DNA of 30,329 bases from JBCCFX01 sp039029515 (GCA_039029515.1 JBCCFX010000017.1:1-30329), one strand, 5' to 3'; positions 1-8,537 are shown, counted from the stretch's first letter. Notes: generated by a model from the letters alone, not told the origin. Numbers and translations are program-made.

Positions 1-2
1 AC

Positions 3-263
3 ATTTCGCACGCCGTCCGAAATGTCGCCCTGAGAATCCAGGGCATTAACGGACCACGCGGCGGCGTAAACAAGCAATGCCGCCTGATGGTTCATCTGAC
101 CTCCGGCGAGCCCATCGTCATCGAAGACATTGATGATGATGTCTACCGAGTCGTGGACCGTGCGGCTGATCGCGCCAAACGCAGCGTCATCAAGCGCGTT
201 GATCGGCGACGCGACAGACGCCGCCGCGCCGACCGAGACCGCGACGCACTCCTCGCGGCATGA
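3..263 (+). CDS. Ribosome hibernation/ribosome-associated inhibitor (HPF/RaiA, S30EA family), 3' part
   Basis: This is the last 86 codons of a gene whose start lies left of the window. The frame is open from base 3 to a TGA at 261-263. The readable protein has the S30EA pattern: a beta strand (NVALRIQGING), the turn GPRGGVNKQCR, another strand (LMVHLTSGEPIVIED), then a helix DVYRVVDRAADRAKRSVIKRV that matches the usual 'yxAIDxAxdRlxr' region. It ends in a very Arg/Asp-rich tail. Family members bind the small ribosomal subunit in slow growth and block or dimerise ribosomes. No long-form C-terminal dimerisation domain follows, so it resembles the short HPF/YfiA type. An intrinsic terminator candidate follows about 80 nt downstream. 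The family call is fairly secure; the subtype is inferred. Confidence 0.75.
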   Translation: MSHAVRNVALRIQGINGPRGGVNKQCRLMVHLTSGEPIVIEDIDDDVYRVVDRAADRAKRSVIKRVDRRRDRRRRADRDRDALLAA

Positions 264-608
264 GCAACGTGACGTTCGCCTCACACTGACCTTCTTCCTT
301 CTCCTCTTTCTCCTCCCGCCGCTTTGCGGCACCAAACCAACAGGAAACCACGAACCACACGTGACCCACACGCGTGGTTCTGTGGTTTTTGGGCCTGCGA
401 TGTTTCGGCACCGTTCATGCGCCGTGACGATGCGACCAGCTCTTCCAGGCCGCAAGGTGCGCCTGATCTTCGCAGGCCATGAAGTCATATGACAACAAGG
501 ACTTTTCGGACCAATGGCTGGTGCGAATGGCACGCGAATCGTCCGATGACAAGGGGATAGGAATCCCAACGCGCCGCAAGCATGCCGTACGGAAGAGAGA
601 GAACACGG
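264..608. other. Gap between the HPF-like gene and the next small gene
   Basis: Apart from the terminator at 345-390 I see a pyrimidine-rich tract (about 288-318) and a small CCGC/GCGG hairpin (about 317-330). No convincing coding frame or RNA gene is visible; the open frames here have poor codon use and no ribosome binding site. Confidence 0.5.
345..390 (+). terminator. Intrinsic terminator after the HPF-like gene
   Basis: An A/C-rich arm (345-358) is complementary to a G/T-rich arm (374-388) with one bulged T, around a 15-nt loop, and the 3' arm runs into TTTTT (386-390). The orientation with the T-run fits termination of the upstream plus-strand gene. Confidence 0.6.
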
Positions 609-863
609 ATGTCCGATCACCAGCGACTCGTCAATTCATGCGCGTACGCCCTGCTCGCTGGCGTCGCCATCGGTTCGTTCATTCTTCCCAAGGACATGCT
701 CGCAGCGCAGTCGGTCCACGCCGCGCCGATGCCGGATGGACAGACCTTCCTACTCGAAGATGATCCCGTGTTCACCGAATCGACAGACGTGACGGAACCG
801 GTGATCGAATCACCGTTGCCAACGTCGAGATCAGCACCGACGCCCCATTCGTTGCCGAATTGA
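609..863 (+). CDS. Small exported or membrane-anchored protein, probably frameshifted
   Basis: The frame from ATG 609 gives 84 residues: a short polar start, a hydrophobic stretch at about residues 10-26 (CAYALLAGVAIGSFIL) that could be a signal peptide or anchor, and an acidic segment. A start at 582 is also open. After about base 800 the codon use in this frame becomes poor, while the frame one step over (about 815-970, stop TGA 968-970) shows strongly C-rich third positions and reads VANVEISTDAPFVAEL followed by TAIGDAMN. The gene may therefore be one longer protein of about 120 residues broken by a single indel near 790-815, either a real mutation or a sequencing error. I do not recognise a family. 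Confidence 0.4.
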   Translation: MSDHQRLVNSCAYALLAGVAIGSFILPKDMLAAQSVHAAPMPDGQTFLLEDDPVFTESTDVTEPVIESPLPTSRSAPTPHSLPN

Positions 864-1065
864 CCGCCATTGGCGACGCCATGAACTACCACCCGTACGA
901 CCAGCCCGCGACGAGCGAATCAAATTTTCTTGATTCTTGTGGCAGGGTCCGAGCCTGCTTTGCGCCCTGATCTTCTGGCGTGACGTACAGTTTCCATCTG
1001 GATCGACCCCACGCCGGGGCCGACAGGCGGAGTGAACACATCGTCACGCGCCAAGGAGATCACGT
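864..1065. promoter_or_regulatory. Leader region before the TPR lipoprotein gene, with a possible -10
   Basis: The first part (to 970) probably holds the shifted tail of the preceding small gene. TACAGT at 986-991 could be a -10 element for the gene starting at 1066, but no good -35 is visible. AAGGAG at 1053-1058 is a strong Shine-Dalgarno sequence for that gene. Confidence 0.3.
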
Positions 1066-2766
1066 ATGAAACGCAGAACGCTGGCCATCGGCATCGGCAT
1101 CTGGCTCGTTTTCGGGGGTGGATGCGCGAGCGAGCAGACTGTCGACCGATCGATCGCCCCGACCGTCACCGGTTCACGACTCTACGACGGCCTCGATGTC
1201 TATCACTTCCCCATCACGACCGATTCCGCGGAAGCGCAAGCCTGGTTCAATCAAGGCCTGCTGTGTCTGTACGGCTTCAATCATGGCGAAGCGATCCGAT
1301 CGTTTCGCGAGGCGGCGATTCGTGATCCACAGGCCGCGATGCCGTATTGGGGCATCGCGTACGCCAACGGTATGCACGTGAACCTTGCGGAGATCTCCGA
1401 AGCGCAATGGCAAGCGGGCGCCGAAGCGATCGAACAAGCAAAGCTGCGCATCGACCGCGAGACTCGACTCGAAGTCGCACTGATCAACGCGCTGTCTGCA
1501 CGCACCGCGTGGCCAGTCCCTGACGCTCAGCGACCATACGACGAGGCATTTGCTGCCGCGATGACGGACGTGTACGCCCAGTGGCCGGATCATCCGGATG
1601 TCGGCGTGATCTACGCCGAGTCGATGATGAACCTTCAGCCGTGGGATTACTGGACCGCCGACCTTGAACCCAAGGGCAAGACGACAACGTTCGTCCGCGT
1701 GCTCGAACGCGTGCTCGAACGTGATCCATCTCATCCGCAAGCGTGCCACCTGTACATTCACGCCATGGAAGCAGGACCGAACCCTGAACGAGCCGAAGCC
1801 GCAGCAGATGCGTTGCGCGATCGTGTTCCCGGCGCCGGCCACCTGCAGCACATGCCGTCACATCTCTACGCTCGTGTCGGTCGGTATGCAGATGCCGCGG
1901 ATGTGAACGTCGACGCCGTGGCAGCGGATCATGCGTTCTTCGAAGCTGGTACTGAACCCGGCATGTACTGGGTGTATCACGCACACAACCTGCATTTCCT
2001 CTCGTTCGCCGCCATGATGGAAGGCCGCTACGACACGGCGATGGATGCCGCACGCGAGCTTGAGCGCTGCATGCCCGAAGAAGCGCTCGATCAATTCGCG
2101 TGGCTGATTGAAGGCATCATGGCAACGCCGTATCACGTGCAGATTCGATTCGGCAAGTGGCACGATGTCCTTGAGGAACCTGCACCGCCGGCGAAGCGGC
2201 CGGTCCTGCTCGCCGTCCACCATTACGCCCGCGGCATTGCGCTGTCGGCGCTCGGTCGCACGGATGAAGCACGCGAGGAGATTGCGTTGTATCAGGCGCA
2301 GGCCAGGAACGTGCCGGAGGACTGGTGGGTGTTCTCGAACCAGATTCACGATGTGCTTCCGATTGCGGATCACATGCTTGAAGGCGAGCTTGCGTTCCGC
2401 GAAGGTCGACTTGACGATGCATGGCGCGCCCTGCGCGCGGGCATCGAAGCCGAAGACAAACTCATCTACGATGAACCGCCAGCCTGGATGCTGCCCGTGC
2501 GCCATGCCATGGGCGCACTGCTGATGTCTGCCGGCGAATACGCGACCGCCGAACAGTTGTATCGCGAAGATCAGGCCAAACATCCGGGCAATGGCTGGTC
2601 GTTGCTTGGACTGCAACAGGCACTGCGCGCCCAGGGACGAGACGCCGAAGCGCAGGTGATCACGCCGCAACTGGACATCGCGTGGCGCCGCGTGGATCAG
2701 CGCCCGACGAGTTCATGCCTCTGTGAGCCGGGCACGGCGCCAGTTGCAATGATTCATGGTCATTGA
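1066..2766 (+). CDS. TPR-repeat lipoprotein
   Basis: The product has 566 residues. The N-terminus (MKRR, then a hydrophobic core, then GGGC with Cys20) looks like a lipoprotein signal, although the lipobox is weak (FGGGC). The mature part opens with the phrase AQAWFNQGLLCLYGFNHGEA, followed by AIRSFREAAIRDPQAAMPYW, a TPR signature seen in a large group of uncharacterised bacterial proteins. More TPR-like helix pairs occur around residues 200-330 and again at 360-560 (for example YATAEQLYREDQAKHPGN). Such proteins usually act as scaffolds for protein contacts; no catalytic motif is visible. AAGGAG ends 7 nt before the ATG, which fixes the start. The gene stands alone: the next gene begins about 145 bp later behind its own promoter-like region. 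The partner and exact role are unknown. Confidence 0.8.
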   Translation: MKRRTLAIGIGIWLVFGGGCASEQTVDRSIAPTVTGSRLYDGLDVYHFPITTDSAEAQAWFNQGLLCLYGFNHGEAIRSFREAAIRDPQAAMPYWGIAYANGMHVNLAEISEAQWQAGAEAIEQAKLRIDRETRLEVALINALSARTAWPVPDAQRPYDEAFAAAMTDVYAQWPDHPDVGVIYAESMMNLQPWDYWTADLEPKGKTTTFVRVLERVLERDPSHPQACHLYIHAMEAGPNPERAEAAADALRDRVPGAGHLQHMPSHLYARVGRYADAADVNVDAVAADHAFFEAGTEPGMYWVYHAHNLHFLSFAAMMEGRYDTAMDAARELERCMPEEALDQFAWLIEGIMATPYHVQIRFGKWHDVLEEPAPPAKRPVLLAVHHYARGIALSALGRTDEAREEIALYQAQARNVPEDWWVFSNQIHDVLPIADHMLEGELAFREGRLDDAWRALRAGIEAEDKLIYDEPPAWMLPVRHAMGALLMSAGEYATAEQLYREDQAKHPGNGWSLLGLQQALRAQGRDAEAQVITPQLDIAWRRVDQRPTSSCLCEPGTAPVAMIHGH

Positions 2767-2833
2767 CAGACCACCAACGAATGCCGGTCATCGGAATGCT
2801 CGGTCTCAGGACTGGCCGCGATTCGCATTCGCC

Positions 2834-2884
2834 GTATAGTGATTGATGGACTTCGATCCGACGGTCGCTCGCGCGGCCGTCGGA
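2834..2884 (+). promoter_or_regulatory. Possible -10 (TATAGT) and leader hairpin upstream of the 350-aa membrane protein gene
   Basis: TATAGT (2834-2839) resembles a -10 element; the -35 is not clear. A perfect 8-bp inverted repeat TCCGACGG (2857-2864) / CCGTCGGA (2877-2884) with a 12-nt loop follows in the presumed 5' leader. It has no T-run, so it may be a structured leader and not a terminator. Confidence 0.35.
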
Positions 2885-2911
2885 CCGTTCATCACCGTGC
2901 GGGGATGACCA

Positions 2912-3964
2912 ATGCCGATAGATCTTCCGCCTGAAGTGATCCGCGATATCGCCGCCACGGATATCGCTCGCGGGATGCCGGTCCTGCTGCTCTCAATCGT
3001 CGCGGGCATCATCGCACTCGTGCGCTTGCGCCGCCAAACTGGCGTGGCCATCATGATGATCACGGGCGCCTTCCTCCTCGGATTCTCAGCATTGCTGGCA
3101 CCGCTCTACCGAGCGTTCTGCTTCGAACGCGAAATGCTCGGCATGTGGACGTATGAGACCAGCCGGTGGATGGACTGGGTTGGCGGCGGCTTCCTTGGCC
3201 TGCTCGACGCCGGCGGCATACTCCTCCTTGTACTTGCAGGATTCGCAGCACTGCGCGCAGGCAAGCGGTCGCCAGAATTGACCGCTGCAACGACCACCGC
3301 ATCGCCGACGTCATCCCCACTCCCACCCACAGTCAAAGCCACGCCAGCAGTACCCACCGCGGCAACCGCGCCGCCTCGCGTTCCCGTTCCGATCATGAAA
3401 CCGCCCGCGGTGCGACGACGGATTTCCAAAGGCGCGTATCTGGGAGGCATCATTGGTGCATATGCCGTGAGTTTCCTCCTGATGATCCCCGGACTGCTCA
3501 TGATCGCAACTTCGCGGGATGAAGCGGTTGCGGTCGCGGGCTCCGCGATCATCTGCGTGGGCGTCATTCCGTCGATCATCGCCGGCGTCCTGCTCCTCGT
3601 CCTTGTCTGGAAAATGTGGGCGTCGATTCAGGACGGCCAACTCACGCGGACCACGCCCGGGAAAGCCGTCGGATTTCTCTTCATCCCCTTCTTCAATCTC
3701 TACTGGATCTTCACGGTCTATTGGGGCTGGTGTATCGATTTCAATCGCTACTCGGCTGAGCGCCAGGTCGCCGCCCCGCGTGCGCATGAAGGCGTCGGCC
3801 TTACCATCGGCATTCTGATGCTCTGCAGTATGGTGCCCCTGATCGGCTACCTCCCAAGCCTGGTCAACCTGGTGCTTCTCGTTGTTTTCATGAACCGCGC
3901 CATCGACTGCGTCAACGCACTTGTCGCCCATGATGAACAATCCGGAGCCACGATTCCGGCATGA
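2912..3964 (+). CDS. Multi-pass membrane protein with Pro/Thr/Ala-rich linker
   Basis: The product has 350 residues. The N-terminal part has about three membrane segments (about 21-37, 46-65 and 92-112). A low-complexity linker rich in Thr, Ala and Pro (about 120-165) follows, then four or five further hydrophobic segments (about 175-345). The second half carries the phrases KMWASIQDGQ, TRTTPGKAVGFLFIPFFNLY and WIFTVYWGW, an arrangement I associate with uncharacterised bacterial membrane proteins, often in planctomycetes, that are sometimes fused to a GYF-like domain; no such domain is seen here. The final ATGA overlaps the next start, so the two genes are probably translated together. Function unknown. 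Confidence 0.7.
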   Translation: MPIDLPPEVIRDIAATDIARGMPVLLLSIVAGIIALVRLRRQTGVAIMMITGAFLLGFSALLAPLYRAFCFEREMLGMWTYETSRWMDWVGGGFLGLLDAGGILLLVLAGFAALRAGKRSPELTAATTTASPTSSPLPPTVKATPAVPTAATAPPRVPVPIMKPPAVRRRISKGAYLGGIIGAYAVSFLLMIPGLLMIATSRDEAVAVAGSAIICVGVIPSIIAGVLLLVLVWKMWASIQDGQLTRTTPGKAVGFLFIPFFNLYWIFTVYWGWCIDFNRYSAERQVAAPRAHEGVGLTIGILMLCSMVPLIGYLPSLVNLVLLVVFMNRAIDCVNALVAHDEQSGATIPA

Positions 3965-4467
3965 TCACACCACGACTTCGACCACGAATCGAACGCACCG
4001 TCGCCATGCCGGCGAAGGACGTCACATCGCGCATGACCGCACTGCTGGAATCAGCCGCGTGCCCGTGCGAAGGCCTGGTGTTGCCGGCATCCATGGAACT
4101 GCGCGTCCGCGAATCAGACCGACATTTCTGGTCGCCACAACTGAAAGTCATTGTCCATGAGACTGTGGATGGCACATCACTCACGGGACACTTCGGTCCG
4201 AACAGCAACGTCTGGACGATGTTCATGGCGGCGTACGGCATGGTGATCATCAGCGCCATCTTCGGCGTGTTCTTCGGTCTCTCACAGGTCGTCCTTGGCG
4301 ATTCGCCGACCGGCTTGCTCTGCATTCCGATCGCCATCGTGCTCGTGGTCCTGATTTATGTCGCGGCCGGCATCGGGCAGCGCGTCGGTTACGACCAGAC
4401 GACGGTTCTCCGCGATGCACTTGACGCCTCGCTTGACCATGCGCGACCGCAGGACGACTCGCCGTAA
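3961..4467 (+). CDS. Small membrane protein, uncharacterised
   Basis: The product has 168 residues. Its ATG overlaps the TGA of the preceding gene (ATGA), so the two genes are likely coupled. The N-terminal half is soluble and beta-rich (residues about 30-85), with the phrase LTGHFGPNSNVWTMFM that is typical of a small uncharacterised family. Two membrane segments follow (about residues 82-106 and 113-136). The C-terminal 30 residues are polar and acidic. A downstream ATG at codon 16 (MPAKDVTSR) would give a shorter protein of 153 residues and cannot be excluded. No catalytic motif is visible. The overlap suggests that it works with the 350-residue membrane protein. Confidence 0.65.
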   Translation: MITPRLRPRIERTVAMPAKDVTSRMTALLESAACPCEGLVLPASMELRVRESDRHFWSPQLKVIVHETVDGTSLTGHFGPNSNVWTMFMAAYGMVIISAIFGVFFGLSQVVLGDSPTGLLCIPIAIVLVVLIYVAAGIGQRVGYDQTTVLRDALDASLDHARPQDDSP

Positions 4468-4473
4468 GTTGCG

Positions 4474-4485
4474 TACCATCGTCCT
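4474..4485 (+). promoter_or_regulatory. -10 element placing transcription start at the ATG of the metallo-hydrolase gene
   Basis: TACCAT (4474-4479) is followed by exactly 6 nt and then ATG 4486. No Shine-Dalgarno sequence is present, so the mRNA may be leaderless. No clear -35 is visible. Confidence 0.45.
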
Positions 4486-5388
4486 ATGGCGAACGGTGAT
4501 CGCACCCGTCGCATGGGCCGCATGATTCGGTCAGGATTGCGACGGTATCCACGACATCTCTGGGAATCGCTGGTGCATCACAACCGGCATCACGGTCACG
4601 CGCCGGGCGCGCATCCACCGGGGCTGGAATTCGACGCCTCACTTGGCGCTGTCTGGCTCGGTCATGCAACCGTGCTGCTCCACATTGCTGACCGCTGGAT
4701 TCTGACAGATCCCGTGTTCTCTCACCGCGTTGGCCCGCGCGTCGGCAAACGAACGCTTGGCATCAGTCGTGACCGTCCAATGCCGGTGGATCCGGAGCAT
4801 CTGCCGCACATCGATGTCGTGGTGATCTCACACGCGCATTTCGATCACCTTGATCGCCCCACGCTGGAGCGCCTTGCGCACGAGCGGACGACCGTGATCA
4901 CCGCGGAACGTACCGGCTCACTGATCCCGCCCGGCTTCGCGTCCATCATCGAGCTCTGTCCGGGGCGCGCGGTGCACATCGGTGGCCTGCACATCAAGGC
5001 GATGCCAGTCGCACACTGGGGCTCACGTGTCGCGGTTGATCGCGGCCGTGGTTGCAACGCGTACACGATCGAATCGCCGGACCATCGCGTCGTCTTCGCC
5101 GGCGATACAGCCGAGACGGACGCTTTTGATGACATTGATGGCGCCAACCTCGCCATCTTCGGTATCGGCGCGTACGAACCATGGGAGCACGCACACGCCA
5201 CGCCAGAGCAGGTCTGGCGCATGGTCAATGGCATCGGCGCCGCGTACATGATGCCGATTCACCACTCAACTTTTGAGTTGAGTGATGAAGCCCCGGACGA
5301 CCCCATGCGCCGACTCCTGGAGGTTGCGGGTGACGATGGATCGCGCATCATCGGTCGCACCGTCGGGGAACTCTGGACTCACGAGTAG
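4486..5388 (+). CDS. UlaG/NAPE-PLD-like metallo-beta-lactamase-fold hydrolase
   Basis: The product has 300 residues. The MBL fold is clear from WLGHATVLLHI (about residues 57-67), ILTDPVFSHRVGPRVGK, the metal motif HxHxDH at residues 116-121, a later histidine in MPVAHWGS, the Asp of GDTAETDAF and the final histidines in PIHHSTF. The LGHAT...TDPVFS pattern is that of the branch that includes L-ascorbate-6-phosphate lactonase UlaG and N-acyl-phosphatidylethanolamine phospholipase D. The real substrate cannot be told from sequence. A basic N-terminal stretch (RRMGRMIRSGLRRYPRH) precedes the domain and could touch membrane or nucleic acid. The ATG sits 6 nt after a -10-like hexamer, with no Shine-Dalgarno sequence. 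The gene ends 4 bp before the convergent cardiolipin synthase gene. Confidence 0.8.
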   Translation: MANGDRTRRMGRMIRSGLRRYPRHLWESLVHHNRHHGHAPGAHPPGLEFDASLGAVWLGHATVLLHIADRWILTDPVFSHRVGPRVGKRTLGISRDRPMPVDPEHLPHIDVVVISHAHFDHLDRPTLERLAHERTTVITAERTGSLIPPGFASIIELCPGRAVHIGGLHIKAMPVAHWGSRVAVDRGRGCNAYTIESPDHRVVFAGDTAETDAFDDIDGANLAIFGIGAYEPWEHAHATPEQVWRMVNGIGAAYMMPIHHSTFELSDEAPDDPMRRLLEVAGDDGSRIIGRTVGELWTHE

Positions 5389-5392
5389 GTCA

Positions 5393-6865
5393 TCACAACA
5401 ACGGCGCGAAGAGCTGCGCGGCGTTGTCGCATGCACGCTGAACGCTCGTACGTCGTCGCCAGGACGTGATCGAAATCTGATCGCTCTGATTCGCATAGTC
5501 GCGCTGAAGCATGCGCAGATGGCTCGCGAAGTCTGTGTCATACACCGCCACGGTGATCTCGAAGTTGATCCAGAACGATCGCTGATCGAGATTTGCAGAC
5601 CCGATGAGCGCAATGTCGCGGTCCACCGTAATCGTCTTGGCATGCAACAGTCCCGGACGAAACTCCAGAATCTTCACGCCCGCATCAAGCAGGTCTTCGA
5701 ACGATGCTCGGCTTGCCGCCGCCACCAGGCGTTTGTTGTTGTGCTTCGGCAGGATCACCGTTGTGTCAACGCCGCGCTGCGCTGCTGCCGCCAGGCCGGC
5801 AACAACGGATTGGTCGGGCACAAAATACGGCGATGTCATGATGAGCTCTTCGTGCGCACTGTAGAGTGTCGTCAGGACCGCCGTCTGAATCGCACCGGGC
5901 GTGCTGCCTGGTCCGGATGGAAGAACCTGCACCGCGGACGTCGAACTCGACGCATCAATCGCTGGCGGTTGAATGACCGGCAAGTATCGATCGAGGTCGC
6001 GAATCGGGCGTGGTGAATCCGCATTCCAATCACCGATGAACACGAGTCCAAGCGCTCGTGCCGACGGCCCTTGAATACGAACCGTCGCATCGATCCACGG
6101 TCCGACCCGAGACTTGCGGGAGACGTTGAACGTGTCATCCGTGACATTCTGTGATCCCGTGTACGCGATGGTGCCGTCGACAACGAGCATTTTGCGGTGA
6201 TTCCGAAGATCGATCCGCGCGACCAGCAGACGCAGCGGATTCACCGGAAGCAACTCGAGTACATCCACGCCGCTCGAACGCAGCTTTCGACACAACGAAC
6301 CTTTGAGGAATGACCGACTGCCGGCACCATCGACGGCGACTCGACATTCGACACCGCGATGTGCGGCACGTATGAGCGCTTCCGCGACATCGATCGGATG
6401 GCCTGACTCCTGAAAGATGTACGTCAGCAGATGGACATGCGATGTCGCCGCATCAATGTCCGTAATCATGGAATCCAACGTGCCAACTGCATCGGCGTGC
6501 AGACGCAACTCGTTGCCGACCAGCGCCGGCGAATTACATAAGTTGTTCCCGAGAATCGCGAGATGCTTGAACCGGCGCTCCGACTCATCCCATCGTTGTT
6601 CGCGATGCGCCCACAGCCGGTTGTGAAACGGCTCCAGTGATGTGGTGGTGTCGACAAACCGCTTGAGACGTCGTCGACCGAGCCGGTTCTCCCCGATCAA
6701 CGCATACAGGAATATCCCGGCCAGCGGCAGGAACAATACGACGAGTAGCCACGCATGCGTATTCGCCAGCGGTTGCCGACGCATCAGGACGCGGATCCCG
6801 AAACCGATCTGAATGAACAGCAGCAGACCGACCGACAGCAGTGAGTACAAGGAAAACTCGTCCAC
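5393..6865 (-). CDS. cls: Cardiolipin synthase (ClsA type, phospholipase D superfamily)
   Basis: This enzyme makes cardiolipin at the inner membrane, typically by condensing two phosphatidylglycerols. From a GTG at 6865 the protein has 490 residues: two membrane segments (about 8-28 and 40-58), then two PLD domains with HKD motifs at H223/K225/D230 (HRKMLVVD) and H408/K410/D415 (HAKTITVD), each followed by the expected G-S-N (TGSQN, IGSANLDQRS). This order and length match ClsA. The frame stays open to an ATG at 6919, but I prefer GTG 6865, because TATGAT lies exactly 6 nt before it and the product then starts just before the first membrane helix. With the 6919 start the gene would begin only 11 bp from the divergent tlpA-like gene. 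Confidence 0.88.
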   Translation of the reverse strand: MDEFSLYSLLSVGLLLFIQIGFGIRVLMRRQPLANTHAWLLVVLFLPLAGIFLYALIGENRLGRRRLKRFVDTTTSLEPFHNRLWAHREQRWDESERRFKHLAILGNNLCNSPALVGNELRLHADAVGTLDSMITDIDAATSHVHLLTYIFQESGHPIDVAEALIRAAHRGVECRVAVDGAGSRSFLKGSLCRKLRSSGVDVLELLPVNPLRLLVARIDLRNHRKMLVVDGTIAYTGSQNVTDDTFNVSRKSRVGPWIDATVRIQGPSARALGLVFIGDWNADSPRPIRDLDRYLPVIQPPAIDASSSTSAVQVLPSGPGSTPGAIQTAVLTTLYSAHEELIMTSPYFVPDQSVVAGLAAAAQRGVDTTVILPKHNNKRLVAAASRASFEDLLDAGVKILEFRPGLLHAKTITVDRDIALIGSANLDQRSFWINFEITVAVYDTDFASHLRMLQRDYANQSDQISITSWRRRTSVQRACDNAAQLFAPLL

Positions 6866-6877
6866 AAGGTCATCATA
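6866..6877 (-). promoter_or_regulatory. -10 element (TATGAT) for the cardiolipin synthase gene
   Basis: Read on the minus strand, TATGAT (6877-6872) is followed by 6 nt and GTG 6865. It is a near-consensus -10 at the distance expected for a leaderless transcript. The -35 is weak. Confidence 0.5.
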
Positions 6878-6918
6878 TCGCCGCCATGTGATATCTGGCG
6901 AAGTGACCGAACGCCCCA

Positions 6919-6930
6919 TAGACTCGTTGC
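6919..6930 (+). promoter_or_regulatory. -10 element (TAGACT) for the TlpA-like gene
   Basis: TAGACT (6919-6924), 6 nt, then ATG 6931, with no Shine-Dalgarno sequence. It is divergent from the cardiolipin synthase promoter about 45 bp away, so the two share one short control region. Confidence 0.45.
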
Positions 6931-8172
6931 ATGATCACCAAGACACTGATGATGCTGATGCAGACCGCCACCATGACCGCAAGTCCTGATGATGGCGCCA
7001 TCACGACGTATCGCATCGAACTTGAATCGCCAGGCGGCCCGATGCCATTCGTCCTTGAACTCCGGCATGCAGATCAGGACGTCGTCGCGTCAATCGTCAA
7101 TGGGCCGGAACGCATCGAGTTGCGCGGCGTCATGGCGCATGGCAACGAGGAGACAATCATTCCTTTGATCATCCCCTGCGGATACGCAGATTCGTCGATC
7201 CAGACCGGGCGATGGAACGCTGGCATCGGCACCGGGGTATGGACGAAGCGCCGATCGACCGGCAACGCATCGGTGCCCTGGTCAGCACAAGCCGTGAACG
7301 ACCCGCACGACAGATTTGATCCTGTTGCCGACGCCGGCGACAACCGAGCGTTCGCCGGCCGATGGTCGGTGGACTTCTCATCATCCGATGAACGCGCGAT
7401 CGGCATCTTCGACGTCGATCAGCTACACCGTGCGACCGGTACATTTCTGACCACGACTGGCGACTATCGGTATCTCGAAGGCCGCGTCGATGGCGATCTC
7501 ATGCGTCTCTCCTGCTTTGACGGCGCACACGCATTCTTGTTTCACGCACGCATGCAGGATGACGGCACGATCGATGGCGAATTCTGGTCCGGCAACTGGT
7601 GGCACGAAACCTGGACGGCGACGCGCGATGCAAGCGCTGAGCTTCCTGATGGATTCAAGGAAGTCAATATCGTCGGTGACGGCGATGTGCGCAACCTCAC
7701 ACTGCCGGACCTCAACGGTACATCAACGCAACTTGGCGAATTGCTCGGTCGCGTCACGATCATTGATGTGTTCGGATCGTGGTGCCCGAACTGTGCCGAT
7801 GCCTCGATCCTGCTCCATGAGTTCGAGCAACGGTATCGCGACCGCGGACTGAAAGTCGTCGGCATCGCGTTTGAGGTCTCCGACAATCCAACCGATGCCG
7901 CCAAGAGCGTGACGAAGCACATGCAACAATTTGTCGGCACGGGATCGCCGTGGCCGGTACTCATCGGCGGCAACACCAACAAAGCCGCAGCGGGCGAAGC
8001 GCTGCCGTTCATTGATCGCGTCAAGTCGTACCCGACGCTGTTATTTGTCGACAGCACCGGTCGAATTCGGGCCACATATTCAGGCTATCGCGGACCCGCA
8101 ACTGGTGATGCACACACGACGATGCGCGCGCAGCTCGAACAGACCATCAAGCGATTGCTCGACGACAACTGA
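6931..8172 (+). CDS. TlpA-like thioredoxin-fold protein with a large N-terminal beta domain
   Basis: The product has 413 residues. The C-terminal part (about 253-413) is a thioredoxin/AhpC-TSA fold of the TlpA/ResA type: LPDLNGTSTQLGELLGRVTI, then the redox motif WCPNC (C285 and C288), the GLKVVGIAFEV strand, and the cis-Pro region SYPTLLFVD. Residues about 20-230 form a beta-rich domain with GRWSVDFSS and GTFLTTTGDYRYLEG, a pattern found fused to TlpA domains. Proteins of this type reduce or exchange disulfides outside the cytoplasm. The N-terminus (MITK, then TLMMLMQTATMTA) is only a weak signal peptide, so export is likely but not shown. Nearby in-frame ATGs (for example 6949) are alternative starts; the -10 spacing favours 6931. 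Confidence 0.8.
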   Translation: MITKTLMMLMQTATMTASPDDGAITTYRIELESPGGPMPFVLELRHADQDVVASIVNGPERIELRGVMAHGNEETIIPLIIPCGYADSSIQTGRWNAGIGTGVWTKRRSTGNASVPWSAQAVNDPHDRFDPVADAGDNRAFAGRWSVDFSSSDERAIGIFDVDQLHRATGTFLTTTGDYRYLEGRVDGDLMRLSCFDGAHAFLFHARMQDDGTIDGEFWSGNWWHETWTATRDASAELPDGFKEVNIVGDGDVRNLTLPDLNGTSTQLGELLGRVTIIDVFGSWCPNCADASILLHEFEQRYRDRGLKVVGIAFEVSDNPTDAAKSVTKHMQQFVGTGSPWPVLIGGNTNKAAAGEALPFIDRVKSYPTLLFVDSTGRIRATYSGYRGPATGDAHTTMRAQLEQTIKRLLDDN

Positions 8173-8191
8173 GTCGAGGTCCAACTGGCCA

Positions 8192-8422
8192 TCATTCCAC
8201 TGCAAGTCGATCGAGGACCGTCGTCACCCGATTGATCGCCGACCGATTCAAATCGGAATGGCCATCGATCTCGAATTTGGTTTCCGCCTGACCGTCGGCA
8301 AAGAAGACGACGAGGAGCGGATCGTCCGTCGTGGCCGAGGTGGCCATGGTGACGCGGCTGATCTGCGACAGGTTGATCCAGCGGACTTCCTGATCGTCGG
8401 TTTCGACACGTACGTACTTCAC
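8192..8422 (-). CDS. Small uncharacterised protein, 76 residues
   Basis: This minus-strand frame starts at GTG 8422 with GGGAG 9 nt upstream and ends 19 bp from the end of the TlpA-like gene. The protein is a compact alternation of predicted beta strands (KYVRVETDDQEVRWINLSQI, LLVVFFADG) and ends in a helix (RSAINRVTTVLDRLAVE). The layout, with WINLSQISRVT followed by a hydrophobic strand, resembles small PH-like or YcxB-like modules, but I cannot assign a family. The GTG start, good ribosome binding site and absence of a competing gene support it as real. Confidence 0.6.
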   Translation of the reverse strand: MKYVRVETDDQEVRWINLSQISRVTMATSATTDDPLLVVFFADGQAETKFEIDGHSDLNRSAINRVTTVLDRLAVE

Positions 8423-8537
8423 GACTGCGATCTCCCAGTGAGATTGAACGCAGACTGTCCTCCGTGAGCAGCATAGCCCGCCCGCCGCGAGTCGTCACGA
8501 TGTGGATCGGCTCGACACCACGTTTGTGCGGATGCCG

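Noticed and set aside
1174..1851. 225-residue minus-strand frame within the TPR lipoprotein gene
   Set aside because: It has no ribosome binding site and its codon use is that of an antisense shadow; the plus-strand TPR reading is clear.
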